Of a stretch of 27,385 bases of DNA, positions 1 through 6,356 are shown piece after piece. Source of the stretch: Actinomycetes bacterium (GTDB taxonomy: Bacteria; Actinomycetota; Actinomycetes; Actinomycetales; Cellulomonadaceae); assembly GCA_021793115.1 (NCBI GenBank), contig JAJYTJ010000036.1:1-27385 (forward strand), given 5' to 3'. The notes under the pieces are model-generated. The model saw only the letters and a program-made list of their open reading frames with translations. It did no database searches and was not told where the DNA came from. Made by a program: the position numbers and the translations under genes. Position 1 is the stretch's first letter. Every line of letters starts with the position of its first letter.

Positions 1-93
1 CTTGGACCGGGGGTGGTCGGCGGGGATGAAGGTGGAGCGGGGCATGCGGGAGACCGCCTCCGGGGCGTCGTTGGGGGGGATTGCTTCACACAT
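1..93 (-). CDS. Possible 5' end of an unidentified gene (runs off the window)
   Basis: An open frame without stops reads leftward from an ATG at 93-91 to the window edge (31 codons). A second in-frame ATG at 45-43 has a GGAGG-type ribosome site about 11 nt upstream and is the better start. The peptide begins MPRSTFIPADHPRSK after the second ATG. Codon third positions are GC-rich, as in real genes here. The fragment is too short for me to recognise a family. The alternative is that this is non-coding spacer upstream of the plus-strand gene at 291. Confidence 0.35.
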   Translation of the reverse strand, partial: MCEAIPPNDAPEAVSRMPRSTFIPADHPRSK

Positions 94-290
94 GATAAGT
101 ACTACGTCCGCGTGGTTGTTCCCCGGGCCGCCCGGTGAGACGACGGCCTGTGACGAACGCGACAGGCGCGCGGGGCACGACACACCCCGGGGTGGCACGC
201 CGGCGCGTGCCCGCCGGCCCGGCACGCTCGTGCCGAGGTCGCGCACGAGATCTGCGCCGCGCGCCCCGATCTGGCCTACGGTCTGATCTC

Positions 291-998
291 GTGACCGTCC
301 TCATCCTGCTGCGCAACGGACAGAGCCTGGCGGACGCCCGGCAGGCCTTCGCGGGGCTGCTGGACCCTGAGCTGACCATCACCGGCATCGCCGAGGCCCA
401 GGGGGTGGCCGACCTCCTGGCGAGCCGCGGCGTGCGCGTCGACCTCGTCGTGACCTCGCCCCTGGCCCGCGCGGCCCAGACGGCGGACGCCGTCGTCGCG
501 CGGCTCGGCCGGCCCGACACCCCACGGGTGACCACGTGGCGGCTGGCGGCGCGCGACCTGGGCTGCCTCACCGGCGTGGCCAAGCCACGCGCGATCGAGC
601 TGTTCGGCGCCGAGTCGATGAGCGAGTGGCGCTTCTCGACCGACGGCCGCCCGCCGGCCGCGAGCCCGGAGCGCGCACGCGCGCTGCCGTGGCGCCCGGG
701 CGCCGATCTGGTCGACCACCTGCCGTTCGGCGAGGGCGAGTCGCTGCGCCAGGTGGAGGACCGGCTGCTGCCGCTCTGGCAGGACGAGCTGCGGCCGGCC
801 CTGGCCGCGGGCCGCACGGTGCTCGTCGTCGCCCACACCGACTCGCTGCGGGCGCTGCGCCGCGTCGTCGAGGGCCGCGAGCAGGACGAGGGCGACACGC
901 TGCGCGTGGTCCCCGCGCAGCCGCTGGCCTACCGCGTCGACGCCACCGGCGACGTCATCGCGCCGGCGCTGTACCTGGAGAACCAGGCCGCAGTGTGA
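291..998 (+). CDS. Phosphoglycerate mutase (GpmA-like) homologue lacking catalytic residues
   Basis: The 235-aa product aligns by eye along its whole length with 2,3-bisphosphoglycerate-dependent phosphoglycerate mutase of the histidine phosphatase superfamily. The N-terminal RHG signature reads RNG (R8-N9-G10), so the phosphorylated histidine is asparagine. The region matching NERHYG of GpmA reads AARDLG, so the general-acid glutamate is alanine (A87). R60 (SPLARAAQT) and the second histidine (H182 in VVAHTDSLRAL) remain, but the usual AHGNS around it is AHTDS. It is therefore probably not an active mutase and may be a binding or regulatory pseudoenzyme. The GTG start at 291 is chosen because homology begins exactly there. 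It has no Shine-Dalgarno site, but a TACGGT hexamer lies 8 nt upstream, which suggests leaderless translation. The last 44 nt overlap the 3' end of the convergent MFS gene. Confidence 0.85.
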   Translation: MTVLILLRNGQSLADARQAFAGLLDPELTITGIAEAQGVADLLASRGVRVDLVVTSPLARAAQTADAVVARLGRPDTPRVTTWRLAARDLGCLTGVAKPRAIELFGAESMSEWRFSTDGRPPAASPERARALPWRPGADLVDHLPFGEGESLRQVEDRLLPLWQDELRPALAAGRTVLVVAHTDSLRALRRVVEGREQDEGDTLRVVPAQPLAYRVDATGDVIAPALYLENQAAV

Positions 999-2208
999 CC
1001 ACCAGCACCGCGGCGACGGCCATCCACGCGGCGGCGTAGCCGAACGCCAGGCCGGCCGAGCCGGCGGCCCACAGCACGCCGGCGACGAGCGAGGCGCCGA
1101 GCGCGCCCACCGCCTGCGTCACGCCGAGCAGCCCGTAGCCGTTGCCGCGCAGGCGGTCGGGCAGCTGGCGCGCGACGAACGTGGACTCCGACGTCTCGCC
1201 CAGCCCGATGCCCAGGCCGGCGAGCAGGAAGCCCACGAGAGGCGCCGCCCACCCGGCGGGTCCCAGCCCGAACACCAGGTAGCCGCCGACGTAGAGGACC
1301 GCGCCCGCCAGCAGCACCACGCGCGGCCCACGCCGGTCCGCGAGCGAGCCCCCGACGAGCGCCGCGCCGGTGGCCGCGGCGTTGTGCGCGGCGTACATGA
1401 GGATGGCCAGGCTCGTCGCCGCGGTGGCGGAGCGGCCCGCCGCCTCCAGCTGCGTCGTCGCCCGCAGGATGAGGAACGTCGTCGCCAGGTTGCCGATCTC
1501 GAAGCAGGCGACCGGCACCAGCACGCGCGCCAGGCCAGCCTCGCGCAGCTCACGGAGGTTGAAGCTGAGCCGCCGGCGGCCCCCCGGCGCGGCGAGGCTG
1601 CGGCGCGCCTCCCGCGCGGCGACACCGATCGCCGCGACCGCGAGGAACCCGGGCACGAAGGCCCACAGCATCGCGTGCCGCACGCCCATGACGGCGACGA
1701 GCGCGGCCGCCAGCAGCGGCCCCACGAGCGCGCCCAGGTTGTCCCCGGCCCGTTCCAGGCCGCTCGCGCGCCCGTACGCGCGCGGCGGTGTCAGCGACAT
1801 GAGCAGCGCGTCGCGCGCCGGCGAGCGCACGCCGCGCGACGCCCACGCCACCGCCCGCAGCACCGCCACCTGCCACACGGCGGTGGTCAGCCCGATCGCG
1901 GCGGTCGCCACCGCCGTGAGCAGGTAGCCGCCGGAGGCGAGGCGCCCGCGACGCTCGCGGTCGGCCGCGAGCGGGCCGCCGGCCAGCTTCGCGACGCCGA
2001 CGAGCGCGTCCGAGACGCCCTCGATGGCACCCAGCGCGGCCGGGCCCGCGTGCAGGGTCGTCGTGAGGAATCCCGGCAGCAGGCTCGTCACGAGCTCGTG
2101 CCCGGCGTCCGAGCCGAACGACGCGACCCCCACCGACGCGATGCCCGGCGTCAGCCAGCGCTCCCCCGGCTCCCGCCGCCTGACCTCGTCGTCCGCCTCG
2201 TCCGTCAC
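955..2208 (-). CDS. Major facilitator superfamily transporter
   Basis: This 417-aa integral membrane protein has about 12 hydrophobic segments split by a basic loop near the middle, the normal MFS plan. It is probably a secondary transporter or efflux pump in the cytoplasmic membrane, and the substrate cannot be read from the sequence. The loop between helices 2 and 3 contains GGPLAADRERRGR, and a matching GGSLADRRGPR lies after the middle, both resembling the MFS A-motif. I prefer the GTG at 2208 because AGGATGGG lies just upstream. An ATG at 2217 is the alternative, but its spacing to any ribosome site is poor. The N-terminus is acidic (TDEADDEVRRREPGE) and cytoplasmic. The gene converges on and overlaps the mutase-like gene by 44 nt, and is divergent from the gene at 2300. 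Confidence 0.9.
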   Translation of the reverse strand: MTDEADDEVRRREPGERWLTPGIASVGVASFGSDAGHELVTSLLPGFLTTTLHAGPAALGAIEGVSDALVGVAKLAGGPLAADRERRGRLASGGYLLTAVATAAIGLTTAVWQVAVLRAVAWASRGVRSPARDALLMSLTPPRAYGRASGLERAGDNLGALVGPLLAAALVAVMGVRHAMLWAFVPGFLAVAAIGVAAREARRSLAAPGGRRRLSFNLRELREAGLARVLVPVACFEIGNLATTFLILRATTQLEAAGRSATAATSLAILMYAAHNAAATGAALVGGSLADRRGPRVVLLAGAVLYVGGYLVFGLGPAGWAAPLVGFLLAGLGIGLGETSESTFVARQLPDRLRGNGYGLLGVTQAVGALGASLVAGVLWAAGSAGLAFGYAAAWMAVAAVLVVTLRPGSPGTAPAR

Positions 2209-2299
2209 GGGACCCATCCTGCTAGCCTGGCGCCGCCCGCCGGCACACCGAGCGGGCCGCGGCGGGCGGCACGGCGGTCGCCCCGCAGGGAGGGTCCCG

Positions 2300-3199
2300 A
2301 TGGTGGCGTCGACCTGGGTGCGCACGCCGGAGCTGGACGCGTTCGGCCCGTGGATCCTGCCGGTGGGCACGCCCGACGAGGTCCCGGCCCTGTTCCGCGA
2401 CGTCGTCGACCTCACCGGCGCACGCACCGTCGTCAAGGTGCCCCGACCCCTGGATCGGCGTGACGCGCGGGCCGGCATGGACCTGTACGACACCGTGGTC
2501 GCCGTCCGGGCCGACGGCGTCGAGGTCTGGTCCCGCGTGCCCGCGGCACCGGACGGCCGCGTGCGCCGGTGGCTGGCGGCGGGCGACCTCCTGGCCGTCC
2601 AGGACAGCACCGACCTGCTGGACGGCCTGCTGCGGCTGCACGCGACCGGCGGCGTGACCGTGGACGTGCCCTACAACGGCGCGTCGGCCGACGTGGTGCT
2701 CGCCCTGCTGGCCGAGGTGCGCGCGTTCTGGCGCACCTCGGGCGGTCCGCCGCAGCGGGTGCCCGAGATGCCGCTGGACGCCCTCGGGCTCGACGACATC
2801 GGCCTGGTGAGCCACCACCGCGACCTGTCCCGCCACGACCCGCAGCTGCGCCCGCTGGTGCTGCGCCGCCGGCGCACCGCGCGCCGCGCCGGCAACGGGT
2901 TCGTGCGCACCGTGCAGGGCGCGTGGCCCATGGCCCTGCAGGCCGCCGTCGTGGAGACCACCGGCTCGGAGCTCGTCGTGCTGCACCGCCGCGCGTGGCT
3001 GCAGCGCGGCCACCGCGGCGTCGCCTCGCTCGCCACCACCGTGGTGCCGCTGACGCGCGACCTGCGCGTCGAGACCACGCCCGACCCGCGCTGGAGCGGC
3101 ATCCGGCGGTTGCGGCTCGCTCCCACGGACATCACGCTGCTGGCCGTCGCGGACGACGGCGTCGAGGACGCGGTGCGCGGCCTGCTCGGGCGCGGCTGA
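2300..3199 (+). CDS. Hypothetical protein (299 aa), family not recognised
   Basis: The ATG at 2300 has a strong GGAGGG ribosome site about 6 nt upstream, and the reading frame has consistent GC-rich third positions. The product is soluble, with no signal peptide and no transmembrane segment. It starts MVASTWVRTPELDAFGPW and has a basic stretch (RRRRTARRAGNG) near two thirds of its length. The C-terminal third alternates short beta-like segments such as GSELVVLHRRAW. I cannot assign a domain. The long upstream extension of the open frame to 2024 overlaps the divergent MFS gene and is unlikely to be translated. The 91-nt spacer between the two divergent starts should hold both promoters. Confidence 0.8.
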   Translation: MVASTWVRTPELDAFGPWILPVGTPDEVPALFRDVVDLTGARTVVKVPRPLDRRDARAGMDLYDTVVAVRADGVEVWSRVPAAPDGRVRRWLAAGDLLAVQDSTDLLDGLLRLHATGGVTVDVPYNGASADVVLALLAEVRAFWRTSGGPPQRVPEMPLDALGLDDIGLVSHHRDLSRHDPQLRPLVLRRRRTARRAGNGFVRTVQGAWPMALQAAVVETTGSELVVLHRRAWLQRGHRGVASLATTVVPLTRDLRVETTPDPRWSGIRRLRLAPTDITLLAVADDGVEDAVRGLLGRG

Positions 3200-3202
3200 C
3201 CG

Positions 3203-3241
3203 CGGCCGCGGAGCCCACCACCGGGCGCGGCGCCGCGGCCG
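3203..3241. terminator. Possible hairpin terminator after the 2300-3199 gene
   Basis: Arms CGGCCGCGG (3203-3211) and CCGCGGCCG (3233-3241) are perfectly complementary across a 21-nt loop, starting 3 nt after the stop codon. There is no T-run, as is common in high-GC actinobacteria. GC-rich chance pairing is possible. Confidence 0.35.
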
Positions 3242-3530
3242 ACACCTCGGGGCGCCCACCCGCGCGTCCTCGCCCGGCGTGGACGACGATCCGGTCACGG
3301 CCACCTGCCGCTCCAGGCGGAGGTGCGCGTGCCGCACGACGAGCAGTCCTCTCCTCCCCCCGCGAGCTACGTGTCGGGGACGGTGCTGGGGGGTGACGGA
3401 CGAGCGGCCCGCGTCCTGATCGTCGGGCGTTCGTTTGGAACGAGCGCTGTTGCGAAATTCGACTCGCGGTGCGTAGCGTCGCGGTGGGTCAGGCCATGGC
3501 CCGGCACGACTCGCGAGGGGATCACCCGAC
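3242..3530. promoter_or_regulatory. Non-coding leader of the PAS-ANTAR gene with candidate promoter
   Basis: No credible gene lies here. A candidate sigma-70-type promoter is TTGCGA (3450-3455), an 18-nt spacer, then TAGCGT (3474-3479), about 50 nt before the start codon at 3531. Just upstream is a short dyad, CGTTC (3428-3432) and GAACG (3438-3442) with 5 nt between, in a position suited to an operator. A GAGGGGAT ribosome site precedes the ATG. The region is locally less GC-rich than its surroundings, as expected of a promoter. Confidence 0.45.
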
Positions 3531-4199
3531 ATGGCGAGCAACGCGAAGGACGTCACCAGCGCCCTCACCTCGGGGGTGTCGTTCGAGACCGGGGCCTTCC
3601 GGTACGACGTCACGAACGACCGCTGGTGGTGGTCCGACGAGGTGTACCGGATGCACGGTTTCGAGCCGGGGGAGGTCGTGCCGACCACGGCGATGATCCT
3701 GGCCCACAAGCACCCGGACGACCGGGAGCGCTACGCGGGGGCGCTGACGAGCACCAGCCTGCTCGGCGGCACGTTCGCGTCGCTGCACCGCATCCTCGAC
3801 GCCCAGGGGCAGGAGCGCGTCCTGGCGGCCGTCGGCGAGGCCCAGCCCTCCGGCGCCGGCGCGCGCGTCACCGAGATCACGGGGCACTTCGTCGACGTGA
3901 CCGCCGCCGTGCGCCTGCTCGCCGCCGACGAGGCGACGCGCCAGATCCGGCAGGCCGACGAGCGGCGGGCCGTCATCGACCAGGCGATGGGCGTCACCGC
4001 GGCGCGGACCGGGGTGTCCATCGAGGAGGCGTTCGACCTGCTGCGCGGCGCCTCCATGCGGTCCAACGTCAAGCTCCGCACGCTCGCGGAGCGCGTGGTG
4101 GCCAACGCCCGGCGCGCGGCACCCAGCACCGACCTGCTGGCTGACCTCGTCCGCCCCTCCGACGAGCCCACCCCGGAGACCACCCCCGCCGACCGCTGA
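3531..4199 (+). CDS. PAS and ANTAR domain regulator
   Basis: The 222-aa protein has an N-terminal PAS-like sensor (about residues 20-125, with WWWSDEVYRMHGFEPGE and a HPDD motif typical of the PAS fold) and a C-terminal ANTAR domain (about 136-195, with RAVIDQAMGV and the helical EEAFDLLRGAS). ANTAR domains bind paired stem-loops in nascent RNA and prevent transcription termination. PAS-ANTAR pairs are common in actinobacteria, usually with unknown ligands. There is no kinase or receiver domain, so the input is probably a ligand, redox state or light acting through PAS. The start is supported by GAGGGGAT 9 nt upstream. The gene is alone on its strand, and no RNA target was recognised in the window. 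Confidence 0.92.
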   Translation: MASNAKDVTSALTSGVSFETGAFRYDVTNDRWWWSDEVYRMHGFEPGEVVPTTAMILAHKHPDDRERYAGALTSTSLLGGTFASLHRILDAQGQERVLAAVGEAQPSGAGARVTEITGHFVDVTAAVRLLAADEATRQIRQADERRAVIDQAMGVTAARTGVSIEEAFDLLRGASMRSNVKLRTLAERVVANARRAAPSTDLLADLVRPSDEPTPETTPADR

Positions 4200-4223
4200 C
4201 CGCCGCCGCCGCGCGCGCTCGCT

Positions 4224-4262
4224 CCCGGGGCGGCCGGGGCGGCCGCGGGCGCTCGCCCCGGG
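4224..4262. terminator. Hairpin between convergent PAS-ANTAR and EEP hydrolase genes
   Basis: The 69-nt convergent spacer contains CCCGGGGCG (4224-4232) and its complement CGCCCCGGG (4254-4262), forming a 9-bp stem with a 21-nt GC-rich loop. It could stop transcription from both sides. No T-run is present. Confidence 0.4.
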
Positions 4263-4268
4263 CGGGGG

Positions 4269-5048
4269 TCACGCCGGGGCGGCGGGGGCGCCCGGGGCGA
4301 GGTCGACCACCAGGGGACGGTGGTCCGAGACGCCGGCGTCCGGGGCGGCCGCGCCCGCGGCGTGCACGTCGCCGTCGAGCAGCACGTGGTCGATCTGGCG
4401 CACCGGCGCGGCGGCGGGGAACGTCGGCACCTGCGCCGCCGGCCGCCACCCGGTGGCCCGCACGGCGGCCCGCGTCCCGAGGTTGAGGTCGCCGAGCAGG
4501 ACGAGGGGCCGCGGCAGCCCGCGGCAGGCCTGCGCGAGCCGGTGCAGCTGCACCACGTTCCACCCCGGGATGAAGCTCAGGTGCGTCGCCACCACGGTGA
4601 GCGGCCCCTGCGGCGTGTCCAGCTCCGCCGACACGGCGGCGCGCGGCTCGTCGCGCGTGAGCTGCGGCCACCGGTGTCCCGGGTGGAGCACCGGGACGGT
4701 CCGCGCCAGGGCCGGCAGCGCGGTCACGTGCCACGCCCGCACCGGGAACCGCGACACCAGGGCGATCCCGTAGGCCGCCGTGTCCGGCTGCTCCATCCCG
4801 GAGGCCGCGGTCCACGTCCCCGGCACGCCGTGCAGCGTGGCGACGAACCGGTGCTCGGCGGCGTGGGCCGCCCGCGCCGCGACGGTGGTGAGGTCGGCCT
4901 GCAGCGAGCGCGGCTGGTCGCGGTCCACCTCCTGCAGCGCGAGCACGTCGGCGTCGATCCGGCGCACCGCGGCGGCGAACCGCGCGACGTCGACGCGACC
5001 GTCGACGAGCGAGCGCCCGTGCAGGATGTTGAACGTCGCGACGCGCAC
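4269..5048 (-). CDS. Endonuclease/exonuclease/phosphatase family hydrolase
   Basis: The 259-aa product has the full EEP (DNase I-like) active-site order: VATFNILHG at the N-terminus (metal/phosphate Asn), LALQEVDRDQ (metal-binding Glu), VATHLSF (His), LLGDLNLG (Asp/Asn pair), QIDHVL, and SDHRPLVVDL at the C-terminus (catalytic Asp-His). Such enzymes cleave phosphodiester or phosphomonoester bonds in nucleic acids, lipids or inositol phosphates. The substrate here cannot be decided. No signal peptide is seen, so it is probably cytoplasmic. The GTG start at 5048 has GGAGG 9 nt upstream. It is divergent from the nucleotidyltransferase-fold gene with only 57 nt between the starts. Confidence 0.92.
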   Translation of the reverse strand: MRVATFNILHGRSLVDGRVDVARFAAAVRRIDADVLALQEVDRDQPRSLQADLTTVAARAAHAAEHRFVATLHGVPGTWTAASGMEQPDTAAYGIALVSRFPVRAWHVTALPALARTVPVLHPGHRWPQLTRDEPRAAVSAELDTPQGPLTVVATHLSFIPGWNVVQLHRLAQACRGLPRPLVLLGDLNLGTRAAVRATGWRPAAQVPTFPAAAPVRQIDHVLLDGDVHAAGAAAPDAGVSDHRPLVVDLAPGAPAAPA

Positions 5049-5105
5049 CTGGTCGATCCTCCCTGCCGGGGTGCCGACGCGCTCGGCGTCGGGTAGGAAC
5101 GTCGG

Positions 5106-5687
5106 ATGGACGATCGTGCGGCCCTCCAGGACGGCCTGCGCCTGGTGGCCGTCGCGCTGGAGGACGCGGGGGTCCCGTTCGCCCTCGTCGGCGGCTACGC
5201 GGCGTGGGCGCGCGGCGCGCCCGAGCCGAGCCACGACGCGGACTTCGTCGTGCGGGAGGCGGACGTGCCGCGCGCCCGCGAGGCGATCGCGGCCGCCGGC
5301 CTGGAGCTGTCCGACCCGCCGGAGAACTGGCTCTTCAAGGCGTACCACCACGGGGCGCTCGTCGACGTGCTCTTCCGGATGGTCGGCGAACCCGTCACCG
5401 ACGAGATGCTGGCCAGCAGCGACGTGCTCGAGGTGCTCGCGGTGCGCATGCCTGTGCTGTCCGCGACGGACATCCTCTCGGCGAAGATGCGCGTGCTGGG
5501 CGAGCACTACTGCGACCTCACGCCGCTGCTGGCCATGGCACGGGCGCTGCGCGAGCAGGTCGACTGGGAGCGGCTGCGCGACGAGACGGCCGACCACCCG
5601 TTCGCGCGAGCGTTCCTCCACCTGCTCCACGAGCTCGCCGTGGCGCCCCTCGGCCCGCGGGCCCGGCCGCCGGCCGCCCGGACCTGA
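5106..5687 (+). CDS. Nucleotidyltransferase-fold protein (MNT/AbiEii-like)
   Basis: The 193-aa protein shows the minimal nucleotidyltransferase signature: GG at residues 29-30 (FALVGGYAAWARG) followed by the metal-binding D44-A-D46 (HDADFVV). A later YHHGALVDVLF segment resembles the third strand region of AbiEii/MNT-type enzymes. These proteins transfer NMP groups to proteins, RNA or small molecules and include toxins and resistance enzymes. No HEPN partner is adjacent, so a toxin-antitoxin role is not supported. It has no typical Shine-Dalgarno site. A -10-like TAGGAA (5094-5099) lies exactly 6 nt before the ATG, pointing to a leaderless mRNA. Confidence 0.82.
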   Translation: MDDRAALQDGLRLVAVALEDAGVPFALVGGYAAWARGAPEPSHDADFVVREADVPRAREAIAAAGLELSDPPENWLFKAYHHGALVDVLFRMVGEPVTDEMLASSDVLEVLAVRMPVLSATDILSAKMRVLGEHYCDLTPLLAMARALREQVDWERLRDETADHPFARAFLHLLHELAVAPLGPRARPPAART

Positions 5688-5694
5688 CGCCGCC

Positions 5695-6129
5695 TCAGTG
5701 CACCAGGTGGTCGACATCGACCCCGAGCTGCACCTGGTCGTTCGCCACGTCGGCGATGTCGTCCGCCGCTGCGTAGCGCCGCCCCGCGAACAGCCCCTTG
5801 AGGTCGACGAGCACGTAGCCCGCCCGCAGCAGCCGCGCGCGCTCGACCTCGGGCAGGTCGTCGCCCAGCCCGGCGGCGAACAGTCCTCCGGCCGGGTTGC
5901 CCACGCCGCCACCGCCGACCACCACGCCCACCGGGCTGGCCACCGGGACTCCCCCGGCCTCAGCGGGCGGCTCGGGCACCGTGGCCGCCTCCGGGTCCCC
6001 CGGCACCACGTCCTTGACGCTGCCGATGTCGGCGCCGTCCACGTCGAGGACGCGCATACCGGGACGCACCTGCTCGATGGGCCGCGGGCCGCCCGTCGCG
6101 CCCATGCCGATGTCCGTGCCAGTGCTCAT
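5695..6129 (-). CDS. PRC-barrel/DUF2171-like small protein
   Basis: The 144-aa protein has an N-terminal beta-rich stretch, RPGMRVLDVDGADIGSVKDV, which fits the PRC-barrel/DUF2171 pattern (G-M-x-V, DG, IG-x-V). Its C-terminus (RYAAADDIADVANDQVQLGV) matches the end of that fold. The middle is a Pro/Gly/Val-rich low-complexity linker (GVVVGGGGVGNPAGG). Members are often found with stress or general-adaptation genes; the exact role is unknown. GGAGGGAG, 7 nt before the ATG at 6129, is a strong ribosome site and sits inside the palindrome CCTCCGGAGG, which could fold and limit translation. It is divergent from ligD, with a 227-nt shared upstream region. Confidence 0.75.
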   Translation of the reverse strand: MSTGTDIGMGATGGPRPIEQVRPGMRVLDVDGADIGSVKDVVPGDPEAATVPEPPAEAGGVPVASPVGVVVGGGGVGNPAGGLFAAGLGDDLPEVERARLLRAGYVLVDLKGLFAGRRYAAADDIADVANDQVQLGVDVDHLVH

Positions 6130-6356
6130 CGTCGTCTCCCTCCGGAGGAGGGCGCACCCGCGCCCTCTGCGCCGCCCAGGACCACGGCGGCCACGCCACC
6201 ACGGCGGTGTCCCCACCGGCGGTCGCGCCCTGGCCTCCATCGTGCGGCGCTGCGGGTGCCGCCGCACCCCGGAGCGCTGCGACCAGCAGCGCCGCGGATG
6301 CGCGACGGCCGCGCACGGGTGAGCCTGGGGTGACGGACCGCCCACAGGAGGAGCCC

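Noticed and set aside
2024..2299. N-terminal extension of the 299-aa hypothetical protein
   Set aside because: It lies over the divergent MFS gene and its promoter, and a strong ribosome site marks the ATG at 2300.
3242..3530. ANTAR target stem-loops upstream of the PAS-ANTAR gene
   Set aside because: I looked for paired hexaloop hairpins with conserved A1 and G4 loop bases and found none.
5106..5687. MNT/HEPN toxin-antitoxin system
   Set aside because: The nucleotidyltransferase fold is present, but there is no HEPN or other partner gene next to it.
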